This document shows positions 34,269-46,922 of a stretch of DNA of 64,000 bases, piece after piece. Source of the DNA: Utricularia gibba (lineage: Eukaryota; Streptophyta; Magnoliopsida; Lamiales; Lentibulariaceae). The stretch covers positions 42,101 through 106,100 of the forward strand of contig NEEC01000144.1 of the NCBI GenBank assembly GCA_002189035.1, read 5' to 3'. The notes under the pieces were generated by a model that ran no database searches, was not told where the DNA came from, and worked only from the letters and a program-made list of their open reading frames with translations. Positions within the stretch are counted from its first letter, which is position 1. The number at the start of each line of letters is the position of its first letter. The position numbers and the translations under genes are program-made.

Positions 34269-35512
34269 GTGATCCATTTATTAACGTTGGGTTTTCGGCA
34301 GCTGCTTACATGGTTTCTGAAGGAAAAGCTTGTCGTTTTTGGGTGGGTGCTGTTGTTCGGAACTTCGTCCGGACCCAAGGTTCGGTTCGACTCTGAGCCC
34401 AATCGGGTCCTATTCGACGAAAATCGTGATGCATTTTTTGAAGTTAGGATGTCATGAGCACCCCAAATGGTTTTCTTGTCCACAAGCTTTTATTTGAGGA
34501 GGCGCTCTCGAGGGGCACTAGGATCTGGCCGGAGGTCGGTCGAACTCGGGCCCATAGTCATTTGTAGCCCGGCAAAAAATGATCCATTTATTAACGTTGG
34601 GTTTTCGGCAGCTGCCTACATTGTTTCTGAAGGAAAAGCTTGTCGTTTTTGGGTGGGTGCTTTCGTTGGAAGTTCATCCGGACCCAAGGTTCTGTTCGAC
34701 TCCTGAGCCCAATGGGTCCTATTCGACGAAAATCGTGATGCATTTTTTGAAGTAGGATGTCATGAGCACCCCAAATGGTTTTCTCATCCACAAGCTTTAT
34801 ATTTGAGGAGGCGCTCTCGAGGGGCACTAGAATCGGCCGGAGGTCGGGTCGAACTCGGGCCCATAGTCATTTGTAGCCCGGCAAAAAAATGATCCATTTA
34901 TTAACGTTGGGTTTTCGGCAGCTGCCTACATTGTTTCTGAAGGAAAAGCTTGTCGTTTTTGGTGGGTGCTTCGTTGGGAACTTCATCCGGACCCAAGGTT
35001 CGGTTCGACTCCTGAGCCCAATGGGGTCCTATTCGACGAAAATCGTGATGCATTTTTTGAAGTTAGGATGTCATGAGCACCCCAAATGGTTTTCTTGTCC
35101 ACAGCTTTATATTTGAGGAGGGCTCTCGAGGGGCACCAGGATCGGGCCGGAGGTCAGGTCGGGCTCGGGCCCATAGTCATTTGTAGCCCGGCAAAAAAAG
35201 TGATCCATTTATTAACGTTGGGTTTTCGGCACTGCCTACATGGTTTCTGAAGGAAAAGCTTGTCGTTTTTGGGTGGGTGCTGTTGTTGGGAAACTTCGTC
35301 CGGACCCAAGGTTCGGTTCGACTCCTGAGCCCAATCGGGTCCTATTCGACGAAAATCGTGATGCATTTTTTGAAGTTAGGATGTCATGAGCACCCCAAAT
35401 GGTTTTCTCAACCACAAGCTTTTATTTAGAAGGCGCTCTCGAGGGGCACTAGGATCTGGCCGGAGGTCGGGTCGAACTCGGGCCCATAGTCATTTGTAGC
35501 CCGGCAAAAAAA
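33982..35512 (+). repeat. Reduced HOR copy (5 monomers, 1531 bp)
   Basis: Positions 1 to 5 of the register are present, and position 1 of the next copy follows directly. Positions 6 to 9 (CACGTCGAAC, GGAAATTCG/TAAAG, ATTTATTGAAG, TTGTCC/GATCTGG) are cleanly missing. The join falls at a monomer boundary or within homologous sequence, as expected from unequal exchange. Confidence 0.7.
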
Positions 35513-35796
35513 GTGATCCATTTATTAACGTTGGGTTTTCGGCAGCTGCCTACATGGTTTCTGAAGGAAAAGCTTGTCGTTTTTGGTGGTGCTTTCATTG
35601 GGAACTTCGTTCGGACCAATCCGGTCCTATTCGACGAAAATCGTGATGCATTTATTGAAGTTAGGATGTCATGAGCACCCAAATGGTTTTCTCATCCACA
35701 AGCTTTATATTTGAGGAGGCGCTCTCGAGGGCACCGGATCGGGCCGGAGGTCGGGTCGGGCTCGGGCCCATAGTCATTTGTAGCCCGGCAAAAAAA
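35513..35796 (+). repeat. Short monomer S6 (284 bp, 25-bp CCCAA deletion type)
   Basis: It carries GGTGGTGC, TTCATTGGG, TTCGTTCGGACCAATCCGG and GCATTTATTGAAG, and heads HOR copy 2. Confidence 0.85.
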
Positions 35797-38274
35797 GTGA
35801 TCCATTTATTAACGTTGGGTTTTCGGCAGCTGCCTACATGTTTCTGAAGGAAAAGCTTGTCGTTTTTGGGTGGGTGCTGTTGTTCGGAACTTCGTCCGGA
35901 CCCAAGGTTCGGTTCGACTCCTGAGCCCAATCGGGTCCTATTCGACGAAAAATCGTGATGCATTTTTTGAAGTTAGGATGTCATGAGCACCCCAAATGGT
36001 TTTCTGTCCACAAGCTTTATATTTGAGGAGGCGCTCTCGAGGGGCACTAGGATCGGCCGGAGGTCGGGTCGAACTCGGGCCCATAGTCATTTGTAGCCCG
36101 GCAAAAAAAGTGATCCATTTATTAACGTTGGGTTTTCGGCAGCTGCCTACATGTTTCTGAAGGAAAAGCTTGTCGTTTTTGGTGGGTGCTTTTGGGAAGT
36201 TCGTCCGGACCCAAGGTTCGGTTCGACTCCTGAGCCCAATGGGGTCCTATTCGACGAAAATCGTGATGCATTTTTTGAAGTTAGGATGTCATGAGCACCC
36301 CAAATGGTTTTCTGTCCACAAGCTTTATATTTGAGGAGGCGCTCTCGAGGGCACTAGGATCTGGCCGGAGGTCGGGTCGAACTCGGGCCCATAGTCATTT
36401 GTAGCCCGGCAAAAAAAGTGATCCATTTATTAACGTTGGTTTTCGGCAGCTGCCTACATTGTTTCTGAAGGAAAAGCTTGTCGTTTTTGGTGGGTGCTTT
36501 CGTTGGGAAGTTCATCCGGACCCAAGGTTCTGTTCGACTCCTGAGCCCAATGGGGTCCTATTCGACGAAAATCGTGATGCATTTTTTGAAGTTAGGATGT
36601 CATGAGCACCCCAAATGGTTTTCTTGTCCACAAGCTTTATATTTGAGGAGGCGCTCTCGAGGGGCACCAGGATCGGGCCGGAGGTCAGGTCGGGCTCGGC
36701 CCATAGTCATTTGTAGCCCGGCAAAAAAGTGATCCATTTTAACGTTGGGTTTTCGGCACTGCCTACATGGTTTCTGAAGGAAAAGCTTGTCGTTTTTGGG
36801 TGGGTGCTGTTGTTCGGAACTTCGTCCGGACCCAAGGTTCGGTTCGACTCCTGAGCCCAATCGGGTCCTATTCGACGAAAATCGTGATGCATTTTTTGAA
36901 GTTAGGATGTCATGAGCACCCAAATGGTTTTCTCAACCACATGCTTTTTATTGAGAAGGCGCTCTCGAGGGGCACTAGGATCTGGCCGGAGGTCGGGTCG
37001 AACTCGGGCCCATAGTCATTTGTAGCCCGGCAAAAAAAGTGATCCATTTATAACGTTGGGTTTTCGGCTGCCTACATGGTTTCTGAAGGAAAAGCTTGTC
37101 GTTTTTGGGTGGGTGCTGTTGTTCGGAACTTCGTCCGGACCCAAGGTTCGGTTCGACTCTTGAGCCCAATCGGGTCCTATTCGACGAAAATCGTGATGCA
37201 TTTTTTGAAGTTAGGATGTCATGAGCACCCCAAATGGTTTTCTCACCACATGCTTTTATTTGAGAAGGCGCTCTCGAGGGGCACTAGGATCTGGCCGGAG
37301 GTCACGTCGAACTCGGGCCATAGTCATTTGTAGCCCGGCAAAAAAGTGATCCATTTACTAACGTTGGGTTTTCGGCAGCTGCCTACATGGTTTCTGAAGG
37401 AAAAGCTTGTCGTTTTTTGGTGGGTGCTGTTTTCGGAAATTCGTCCGGACCCAAGGTTCGGTTCGACTCCTGAGCCCAATCGGGTCCTATTCGACGAAAT
37501 CGTGATGCATTTACTAAAGTTAGGATGTCATGAGCACCCCAAATGGTTTCTCATCCACAAGCTTTATATTTAAGGAGGCGCTCTCGAGGGGCACCGGGAT
37601 CGGGCCGGAGATCGGGTCGGGCTCGGCCCATAGTCATTTGTAGCCCGGCAAAAAAAAGTGATCCATTTATTAACGTTGGGTTTTCGGCAGCTGCCTACAT
37701 TGTTTCTGAAGGAAAAGCTTGTCTTTTTGGGTGGGTGTCGTTGGGAACTTCGTCCGACCCAAGTTTCGGTTCGACTCCTGAGCCCAATCGGTCTATTTGA
37801 CGAAAATCGTGATGCATTTATTGAAGTTAGGATGTCATGAGCACCCCAAATGGTTTTCTCATCCACAAGCTTTATATTTGAGGAGGGCTCTCGAGGGGCA
37901 CCAGGATCGGGCCGGAGGTCAGGTCGGCTCGGCCCATAGTCATTTGTAGCCCGGCAAAAAAAGTGATCCATTTATTAACGTTGGGTTTTCGGCAGCTGCC
38001 TACATGGTTTCTGAAGGAAAAGCTTGTCGTTTTTGGGGGTGCTTTTGTTGGGAACTTCGTCCGGACCCAAGGTTCGGTCGACTCTTGAGCCCAATGGGGT
38101 CCTATTCGACGAAAATCGTGATGCATTTTTTGAAGTTAGGATGTCATGGGCACCCCAAATGGTTTTCTTGTCCACAAGCTTTATATTTGAGGAGGCGCTC
38201 TCGAGGGGCACTAGGATCTGGCCGGAGGTCGGGTCGAACTCGGGCCCATAGTCATTTGTAGCCCGGCAAAAAAA
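35513..38274 (+). repeat. 9-monomer HOR copy 2 (2762 bp)
   Basis: It matches 31213-33981 in order. Monomers start with a short monomer (35513), then about 35797, 36111, 36419 (TTCTG, CACCAGG), 36728 (CACATGC), 37039 (CACGTCGAAC end), 37348 (TTTACTAACG, GGAAATTCG, ACTAAAG), 37660 (GTCTTTTTGGG, ATTTATTGAAG) and 37970 (TTGTCC, GATCTGG). Confidence 0.75.
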
Positions 38275-38559
38275 GTGATCCATTTATTAACGTTGGGTTT
38301 TCGGCAGCTGCCTACATGGTTTCTGAAGGAAAAGCTTGTCGTTTTTGGTGGGTGCTTTCATTGGGAACTTCGTTCGGACCAATCGGTCCTATTCGACGAA
38401 AATCGTGATGCATTTATTGAAGTTAGGATGTCATGAGCACCCCAAATGGTTTTCTCATCCACAAGCTTTATATTTGAGGAGGCGCTCTCGAGGGCACCGG
38501 GATCGGGCCGGAGGTCGGTCGGGCTCGGGCCCATAGTCATTTGTAGCCCGGCAAAAAAA
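38275..38559 (+). repeat. Short monomer S7 (285 bp, 25-bp CCCAA deletion type)
   Basis: It carries GGTGGGTGC, TTCATTGGG, TTCGTTCGGACCAATCGG and GCATTTATTGAAG, and heads the expanded HOR copy. Confidence 0.85.
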
Positions 38560-41352
38560 GTGATCCATTTATTAACGTTGGGTTTTCGGCAGCTGCTTAC
38601 ATGGTTTCTTAAGGAAAAGCTTGTCGTTTTTGGGTGGTGCTGTTGTTGGAACTTCGTCCGGACCCAAGGTTCGTTCGACTCCTGAGCCCAATCGGGTCCT
38701 ATTCGACGAAAATCGTGATGCATTTTTTGAAGTTAGGATGTCATGAGCACCCCAAATGGTTTCTCATCCACAAGCTTTATATTTGAGGAGGCGCTCTCGA
38801 GGGGCACCGGATCGGGCCGGAGGTCGGTCGGTCGGGCCATAGTCATTTGTAGCCCGGCAAAAAAAGTGATCCATTTATTAACGTTGGGTTTTCGGCAGCT
38901 GCCTACATTGTTTCTGAAGGAAAAGCTTGTCGTTTTTGGTGGGTGCTTTCGTTGGGAATTCATCCGGACCCAAGGTTCTGTTCGACTCCTGAGCCCAATG
39001 GGTCCTATTCGACGAAAATCGTGATGCATTTTTTGAAGTTAGGATGTCATGAGCACCCCAAATGGTTTTCTTGTCCACAAGCTTTATATTTGAGGAGGCG
39101 CTCTCGAGGGGCACTAGGATCTGGCCGGAGGTCGGGTCGGGCTCGGGCCCATAGTCATTTGTAGCCCGGCAAAAAAAGTGATCCATTTATTAACGTTGGG
39201 TTTTCGGCACCTGCCTACATGGTTTCTGAAGGAAAAGCTTGTCGTTTTTGGGTGGGTGCTTTGTTGGGAAGTTCATCCGGACCCAAGGTTCGGTTCGACT
39301 CCTGAGCCCAATGGGGTCCTATTCGACGAAAATCGTGATGCATTTTTTGAAGTTAGGATGTCATGAGCACCCCAAATGGTTTTCTTGTCCACAAGCTTTA
39401 TATTTGAGGAGGCGCTCTCGAGGGGCACTAGGATCTGGCCGGAGGTCGGTCGGCTCGGCCCATAGTCATTTGTAGCCCGGCAAAAAAAGTGATCCATTTA
39501 TTAACGTTGGGTTTTCGGCACCTGCCTACATGGTTTCTGAAGGAAAAGCTTGTCGTTTTTGGGTGGGTGCTTTGTTGGGAAATTCGTCCGGACCCAAGGT
39601 TCGGTTCGACTCCTGAGCCCAATGGGGTCCTATTCGACGAAAATCGTGATGCATTTTTTGAAGTTAGGATGTCATGAGCACCCAAATGGTTTTCAACCAC
39701 AAGCTTTATATTTGAGGAGGCGCTCTCGAGGGGCACTAGGATCGGGCCGGAGGTCAGGTCGGGCTCGGCCCATAGTCATTTGTAGCCGGCAAAAAAAGTG
39801 ATCCATTTATTAACGTTGGGTTTTCGGCAGCTGCCTACATGGTTTCTGAAGGAAAAGCTTGTCGTTTTTGGGTGGGTGCTGTTGTTCGGAACTTCGTCCG
39901 GACCCAAGGTTCGGTTCGACTCCTGAGCCCAATCGGGTCCTATTCGACGAAAATCGTGATGCATTTTTTGAAGTTAGGATGTCATGAGCACCCCAAATGG
40001 TTTTCTCAACCACATGCTTTTTATTTGAGAGGCGCTCTCGAGGGGCACTAGGATCTGGCCGGAGGTCGGGTCGAACTCGGGCCCATAGTCATTTGTAGCC
40101 CGGCAAAAAAAGTGATCCATTTATTAACGTTGGGTTTTCGGCAGCTGCCTACATGGTTTCTGAAGGAAAAGCTTGTCGTTTTTGGGTGGGTGCTGTTGTT
40201 GGGAACTTCGTCCGGACCCAAGGTTCGGTTCGACTCCTGAGCCCAATCGGGTCCTATTCGACGAAAATCGTGATGCATTTTTTGAAGTTAGGATGTCATG
40301 AGCACCCCAAATGGTTTTCTCCCACAAGCTTTATATTTGAGGAGGCGCTCTCGAGGGCACTAGGATCTGGCCGAGGTCAGGTCGAACTCGGCCCATAGTC
40401 ATTTGTAGCCCGGCAAAAAAAGTGATCCATTTATTAACGTTGGGTTTCGGCAGCTGCCTACATGGTTTCTGAAGGAAAAGCTTGTCGTTTTTTGGTGGGT
40501 GCTGTTGTTCGGAAATTCGTCCGGACCCAAGGTTCGGTTCGACTCCTGAGCCCAATCGGGTCCTATTCGACGAAAATCGTGATGCATTTTTTGAAGTTAG
40601 GATGTCATGAGCACCCCAAATGGTTTCTCATCCACAAGCTTTATATTTGAGGAGGCGCTCTCGAGGGGCAGGATCGGGCCGGAGGTCGGGTCGGCTCGGG
40701 CCCATAGTCATTTGTAGCCCGGCAAAAAAAGTGATCCATTTATTAACGTTGGGTTTTCGGCAGCTGCCTACATGGTTTCTGAAGGAAAAGCTTGTCTTTT
40801 TTGGGTGGGTGCTGTCGTTGGGAACTTCGTCCGGACCCAAGTTCGGTTCGACTCCTGAGCCAATCGGGTCCTATTCGACGAAAATCGTGATGCATTTATT
40901 GAAGTTAGGATGTCATGAGCACCCCAAATGGTTTTCTCATCCACAAGCTTTATATTTGAGGAGGCTCTCGAGGGCACCAGGATCGGGCCGGAGGTCAGGT
41001 CGGCTCGGGCCCATAGTCATTTGTAGCCCGGCAAAAAAAGTGATCCATTTATTAACGTTGGGTTTTCGGCAGCTGCCTACATGGTTTCTGAAGGAAAAGC
41101 TTGTCGTTTTGGGTGGGTGCTTTTGTTGGGAACTTCGTCCGGACCCAAGGTTCGGTTCGACTCCTGAGCCCAATGGGTCCTATTCGACGAAAATCGTGAT
41201 GCATTTTTTGAAGTTAGGATGTCATGAGCACCCCAAATGGTTTTCTTGTCCACAAGCTTTATATTTGAGGAGGCGCTCTCGAGGGGCACTAGGATCGGGC
41301 CGGAGGTCGGGTCGAACTCGGGCCCATAGTCATTTGTAGCCCGGCAAAAAAA
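38275..41352 (+). repeat. Expanded HOR copy (10 monomers, 3078 bp)
   Basis: It starts with a short monomer (38275) and contains the GTCTTTTTTGGG monomer (about 40730) followed by a TTGTCC monomer, as at the end of the 9-unit register, but one extra monomer lies in the middle. Two CACCTG monomers with GGAAGTTCATCC or GGAAATTCGTCC cores (39178, 39489) sit where other copies have one, so a single-monomer duplication there is likely. Confidence 0.6.
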
Positions 41353-44148
41353 GTGATCCATTTATTAACGTTGGGTTTTCGGCAGCTGCCTACATGGTTT
41401 CTGAAGGAAAAGCTTGTCGTTTTTGGGGGTGCTTTTGTTGGGAACTTCGTCCGGACCCAAGGTTCGGTTCGACTCTGAGCCCAATGGGTCCTATTCGACG
41501 AAATCGTGTGATGCATTTTTTGAAGTTAGGATGTCATGAGCACCCCAAATGGTTTTCTCCACAAGCTTTATATTTGAGGAGGCGCTCTCGAGGGCACTAG
41601 GATCGGGCCGGAGGTCGGTCGAACTCGGCCCATAGTCATTTGTAGCCCGGCAAAAAAAAGTGATCCATTTATTAACGTTGGGTTTTCGGCAGCTGCCTAC
41701 ATTGTTTCTGAAGGAAAAGCTTGTCGTTTTTGGGTGGGTGCTTTGTTGGGAATTCGTCCGGACCCAAGGTTCGGTTCGACTCCTGAGCCCAATCGGGTCC
41801 TATTCGACGAAAATCGTGATGCATTTTTTGAAGTTAGGATGTCATGAGCACCCCAAATGGTTTTCTTGTCCACAAGCTTTATATTTGAGGAGGCGCTCTC
41901 GAGGGGCACTAGGATCTGGCCGGAGGTCGGGTCGAACTCGGGCCCATAGTCATTTGTAGCCCGGCAAAAAAAATGATCCATTTATTAACGTTGGGTTTTC
42001 GGCAGCTGCCTACATTGTTTCTGAAGGAAAAGCTTGTCGTTTTTGGGTGGGTGCTTTCGTTGGAAGTTCATCCGGACCCAAGGTTCGGTTCGACTCCTGA
42101 GCCCAATGGGGTCCTATTCGACGAAAATCGTGATGCATTTTTTGAAGTTAGGATGTCATGAGCACCCCAAATGGTTTTCTTGTCCACAAGCTTTATATTT
42201 GAGGAGGCGCTCTCGAGGGGCACTAGGATCGGGCCGGAGGTCAGGTCGGCTCGGGCCCATAGTCATTTGTAGCCCGGCAAAAAAGTGATCCATTTATTAA
42301 CGTTGGGTTTTCGGCAGCTGCCTACATGGTTTCTGAAGGAAAAGCTTGTCGTTTTTTGGTGGGTGCTGTTGTTGGGAACTTCGTCCGGACCCAAGGTTCG
42401 GTTCGACTCCTGAGCCCAATCGGGTCCTATTCGACGAAAATCGTGATGCATTTTTTGAAGTTAGGATGTCATGAGCACCCCAAATGGTTTTCTCAACCAC
42501 AAGCTTTATATTTGAGGAGGCGCTCTCGAGGGGCACTAGGATCGGCCGGAGGTCAGGTCGGGCTCGGCCCATAGTCATTTGTAGCCCGGCAAAAAAAGTG
42601 ATCCATTTATTAACGTTGGGTTTTCGGCAGCTGCCTACATGGTTTCTGAAGGAAAAGCTTGTCGTTTTTGGGTGGGTGCTGTTGTTCGGAACTTCGTCCG
42701 GACCCAAGGTTCGGTTCGACTCCTGAGCCCAATCGGGTCCTATTCGACGAAAATCGTGATGCATTTTTTGAAGTTAGGATGTCATGAGCACCCCAAATGG
42801 TTTTCTCAACCACATGCTTTTTATTTGAGAGGCGCTCTCGAGGGGCACTAGGATCTGGCCGGAGGTCGGGTCGAACTCGGGCCCATAGTCATTTGTAGCC
42901 CGGCAAAAAAAGTGATCCATTTACTAACGTTGGGTTTTCGGCAGCTGCCTACATGGTTTCTGAAGGAAAAGCTTGTCGTTTTTGGGTGGGTGCTGTTGTT
43001 CGGAACTTCGTCCGGACCCAAGGTTCGGTTCGACTCTGAGCCCAATCGGGTCCTATTCGACGAAAATCGTGATGCATTTTTTTGAGTTAGGATGTCATGA
43101 GCACCCCAAATGGTTTTCTCAACCACAGCTTTTTATTTGAGAGGCGCTCTCGAGGGCACTAGGATCTGGCCGGAGGTCACGTCGAACTCGGCCCATAGTC
43201 ATTTGTAGCCCGGAAAAAAGTGATCCATTTATTAACGTTGGGTTTTCGGCAGCTGCCTACATGGTTTCTGAAGGAAAAGCTTGTCGTTTTTGGTGGGTGC
43301 TGTTGTTCGGAAATTCGTCCGGACCCAAGGTTCGGTTCGACTCCTGAGCCCAATCGGGTCCTATTCGACGAAATCGTGATGCATTTACTGAAGTTAGGAT
43401 GTCATGAGCACCCCAAATGGTTTTCTCATCCACAAGCTTTATATTTAAGGAGGCGCTCTCGAGGGGCACCGGGATCGGGCCGGAGATCGGGTCGGGCTCG
43501 GGCCCATAGTCATTTGTAGCCCGGCAAAAAAAGTGATCCATTTATTAACGTTGGGTTTTCGGCAGCTGCCTACATTGTTTCTGAAGGAAAAGCTTGTCTT
43601 TTTTGGGTGGTGCTGTCGTTGGGAACTTCGTCCGGACCCAAGTTTCGGTTCGACTCCTGAGCCAATCGGGTCTATTCGACGAAAATCGTGATGCATTTTT
43701 GAAGTTAGGATGTCATGAGCACCCCAAATGGTTTTCTCATCCACAAGCTTTATATTTGAGGAGGGCTCTCGAGGGGCACCAGGATCGGGCCGGAGGTCAG
43801 GTCGGCTCGGCCCATAGTCATTTGTAGCCCGGCAAAAAAAGTGATCCATTTATTAACGTTGGGTTTTCGGCAGCTGCCTACATGGTTTCTGAAGGAAAAG
43901 CTTGTCGTTTTTGGGGGTGCTTTTGTTGGAACTTCGTCCGGACCCAAGGTTCGGTTCGACTCTTGAGCCCAATGGGTCCTATTCGACGAAAATCGTGATG
44001 CATTTTTGAAGTTAGGATGTCATGAGCACCCCAAATGGTTTTCTTGTCCACAAGCTTTATATTTGAGGAGGCTCTCGAGGGGCACTAGGATCTGGCCGGA
44101 GGTCGGGTCGAACTCGGGCCCATAGTCATTTGTAGCCCGGCAAAAAAA
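41353..44148 (+). repeat. 9-monomer HOR copy without a short monomer (2796 bp)
   Basis: Position 1 is a full-length monomer (41353) instead of the 285-bp form. Later positions fit the register: CACATGC (42599), TTTACTAACG with a CACGTCGAAC end (42911), GGAAATTCG with ACTGAAG (43219), GTCTTTTTTGGG (43531) and TTGTCC/GATCTGG (43840). The short monomer was probably replaced here by conversion or exchange. Confidence 0.6.
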
Positions 44149-44436
44149 GTGATCCATTTATTAACGTTGGGTTTTCGGCAGCTGCCTACATGGTTTCTTA
44201 AGGAAAAGCTTGTCGTTTTTGGTAAGGTGCTTTCATTGGGAACTTCGTTCGGACCAATCCGGTCCTATTCGACGAAAATCGTGATGCATTTATTGAAGTT
44301 AGGATGTCATGAGCACCCCAAATGGTTTTCTCATCCACAAGCTTTATATTTGAGGAGGCGCTCTCGAGGTGCACCGGGATCGGGCCGGAGGTCGGGTCGG
44401 CTCGGGCCCATAGTCATTTGTAGCCCGGCAAAAAAA
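44149..44436 (+). repeat. Short monomer S8 (288 bp, 25-bp CCCAA deletion type)
   Basis: It carries TTTCTTAAGG, GGTAAGGTGC, TTCATTGGG, TTCGTTCGGACCAATCCGG and GCATTTATTGAAG, and heads HOR copy 3. Confidence 0.85.
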
Positions 44437-46922
44437 GTGATCCATTTTATTAACGTTGGGTTTTCGGCAGCTGCCTACATGGTTTCTTAAGGAAAAGCTT
44501 GTCGTTTTTGGGTGGTGCTGTTGTTCGGAACTTCGTCCGGACCCAAGGTTCGTTCGACTCCTGAGCCCAATCGGGTCCTATTCGACGAAAATCGTGATGC
44601 ATTTTTTGAAGTTAGGATGTCATGAGCACCCCAAATGGTTTTCTTGTCCACAAGCTTTATATTTGAGGAGGCGCTCTCGAGGGGCACTAGATCTGGCCGG
44701 AGGTCGGGTCGAACTCGGCCCATAGTCATTTGTAGCCCGGCAAAAAAAAGTGATCCATTTATTAACGTTGGGTTTTCGGCAGCTGCCTACATTGTTTCTG
44801 AAGGAAAAGCTTGTCGTTTTTGGGTGGGTGCTTTCGTTGGGAACTTCATCCGGACCCAAGGTTCTGTTCGACTCCTGAGCCCAATGGGTCCTATTCGACG
44901 AAAATCGTGATGCATTTTTTGAAGTTAGGATGTCATGAGCACCCCAAATGGTTTTCTCCACAAGCTTTATATTTGAGGAGGCGCTCTCGAGGGGCACTAG
45001 ATCGGCCGGAGGTCGGGTCGGGCTCGGGCCCATAGTCATTTGTAGCCCGGCAAAAAAAAGTGATCCATTTATTAACGTTGGGTTTTCGGCAGCTGCCTAC
45101 ATTGTTTCTGAAGGAAAAGCTTGTCGTTTTTGGGTGGGTGCTTTCGTTGGAAGTTCATCCGGACCCAAGGTTCTGTTCGACTCCTGAGCCCAATGGGTCC
45201 TATTCGACGAAAATCGTGATGCATTTTTTGAAGTTAGGATGTCATGAGCACCCCAAATGGTTTTCTGTCCACAAGCTTTATATTTGAGGAGGCGCTCTCG
45301 AGGGGCACTAGGATCTGGCCGGAGGTCGGGTCGAACTCGGGCCCATAGTCATTTGTAGCCCGGCAAAAAAAGTGATCCATTTATTAACGTTGGGTTTTCG
45401 GCAGCTGCCTACATTGTTTCTGAAGGAAAAGCTTGTCGTTTTTGGGTGGGTGCTTTCGTTGGGAATTCATCCGGACCCAAGGTTCGGTTCGACTCCTGAG
45501 CCCAATGGGGTCCTATTCGACGAAAATCGTGATGCATTTTTTGAAGTTAGGATGTCATGAGCACCCCAAATGGTTTTCTCAACCACAGCTTTTTATTTGA
45601 GGAGGCGCTCTCGAGGGCACTAGGATCGGGCCCGGAGGTCGGGTCGAACTCGGGCCCATAGTCATTTGTAGCCCGGCAAAAAAGTGATCCATTTATTAAC
45701 GTTGGGTTTTCGGCAGCTGCCTACATGGTTTCTGAAGGAAAAGCTTGTCGTTTTTGGGTGGGTGCTGTTGTTCGGAACTTCGTCCGGACCCAAGGTTCGG
45801 TTCGACTCTGAGCCCAATCGGGTCCTATTCGACGAAAATCGTGATGCATTTTTTGAAGTTAGGATGTCATGAGCACCCCAAATGGTTTTCTCAACCACAG
45901 CTTTTTATTTGAGAAGCGCTCTCGAGGGGCACTAGGATCTGGCCGGAGGTCAGGTCGAACTCGGGCCCATAGTCATTTGTAGCGCAAAAAAGTGATCCAT
46001 TTATTAACGTTGGGTTTTCGGCAGCTGCCTACATGGTTTCTGAAGGAAAAGCTTGTCGTTTTTTGGTGGGTTGTTGTTCGGAAATTCGTCCGGACCCAAG
46101 GTTCGGTTCGACTCCTGAGCCCAATCGGGTCCTATTCGACGAAAATCGTGATGCATTTTTGAAGTTAGGATGTCATGAGCACCCCAAATGGTTTTCTCAT
46201 CCACAAGCTTTATATTTGAGGAGGCGCTCTCGAGGGGCACCGGATCGGGCCGGAGTCGGGTCGGCTCGGGCCCATAGTCATTTGTAGCCCGGCAAAAAAA
46301 GTGATCCATTTATTAACGTTGGGTTTTCGGCAGCTGCCTACATTGTTTCTGAAGGAAAAGCTTGTCTTTTTTGGGTGGGTGCTGTCGTTGGGAACTTCGT
46401 CCGACCCAAGGTTCGGTTCGACTCCTGAGCCAAATCGGTCCTATTCGACGAAAATCGTGATGCATTTATTGAAGTTAGGATGTCATGAGCACCCCAAATG
46501 GTTTTCTCATCCACAAGCTTTATATTTGAGGAGGGCTCTCGAGGGGCACCAGGATCGGGCCGGAGGTCAGGTCGGGCTCGGGCCCATAGTCATTTGTAGC
46601 CCGGCAAAAAAAGTGATCCATTTATTAACGTTGGGTTTTCGGCAGCTGCCTACATGGTTTCTGAAGGAAAAGCTTGTCGTTTTTGGGGGTGCTTTTGTTT
46701 GGAACTTCGTCCGGACCCAAGGTTCGGTTCGACTCTTGAGCCCAATGGGTCCTATTCGACGAAAATCGTGATGCATTTTTTGAAGTTAGGATGTCATGGC
46801 ACCCCAAATGGTTTTCTTGTCCACAAGCTTTATATTTGAGGAGGCGCTCTCGAGGGGCACTAGGATCTGGCCGGAGGTCGGGTCGAACTCGGCCCATAGT
46901 CATTTGTAGCCCGGCAAAAAAA
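44149..46922 (+). repeat. 9-monomer HOR copy 3 (2774 bp)
   Basis: It starts with a short monomer (44149) and is followed by another at 46923, nine monomers on. The GTCTTTTTTGGG/ATTTATTGAAG monomer (about 46300) and the TTGTCC/GATCTGG monomer (about 46611) hold positions 8 and 9 as in the other copies. Position 6 ends CAGGTCGAAC instead of CACGTCGAAC. Confidence 0.75.

Noticed and set aside
40620-41339. Longest open frame (239 codons, + strand), and other frames of 150-237 codons on both strands
   Set aside because: The translation is the satellite repeated about every 100 residues. The frame stays open because neighbouring monomers there have lengths divisible by three and lack in-frame stops. 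The same peptide blocks occur in hundreds of frames on both strands, with no start context, domain or codon bias that would mark a gene.
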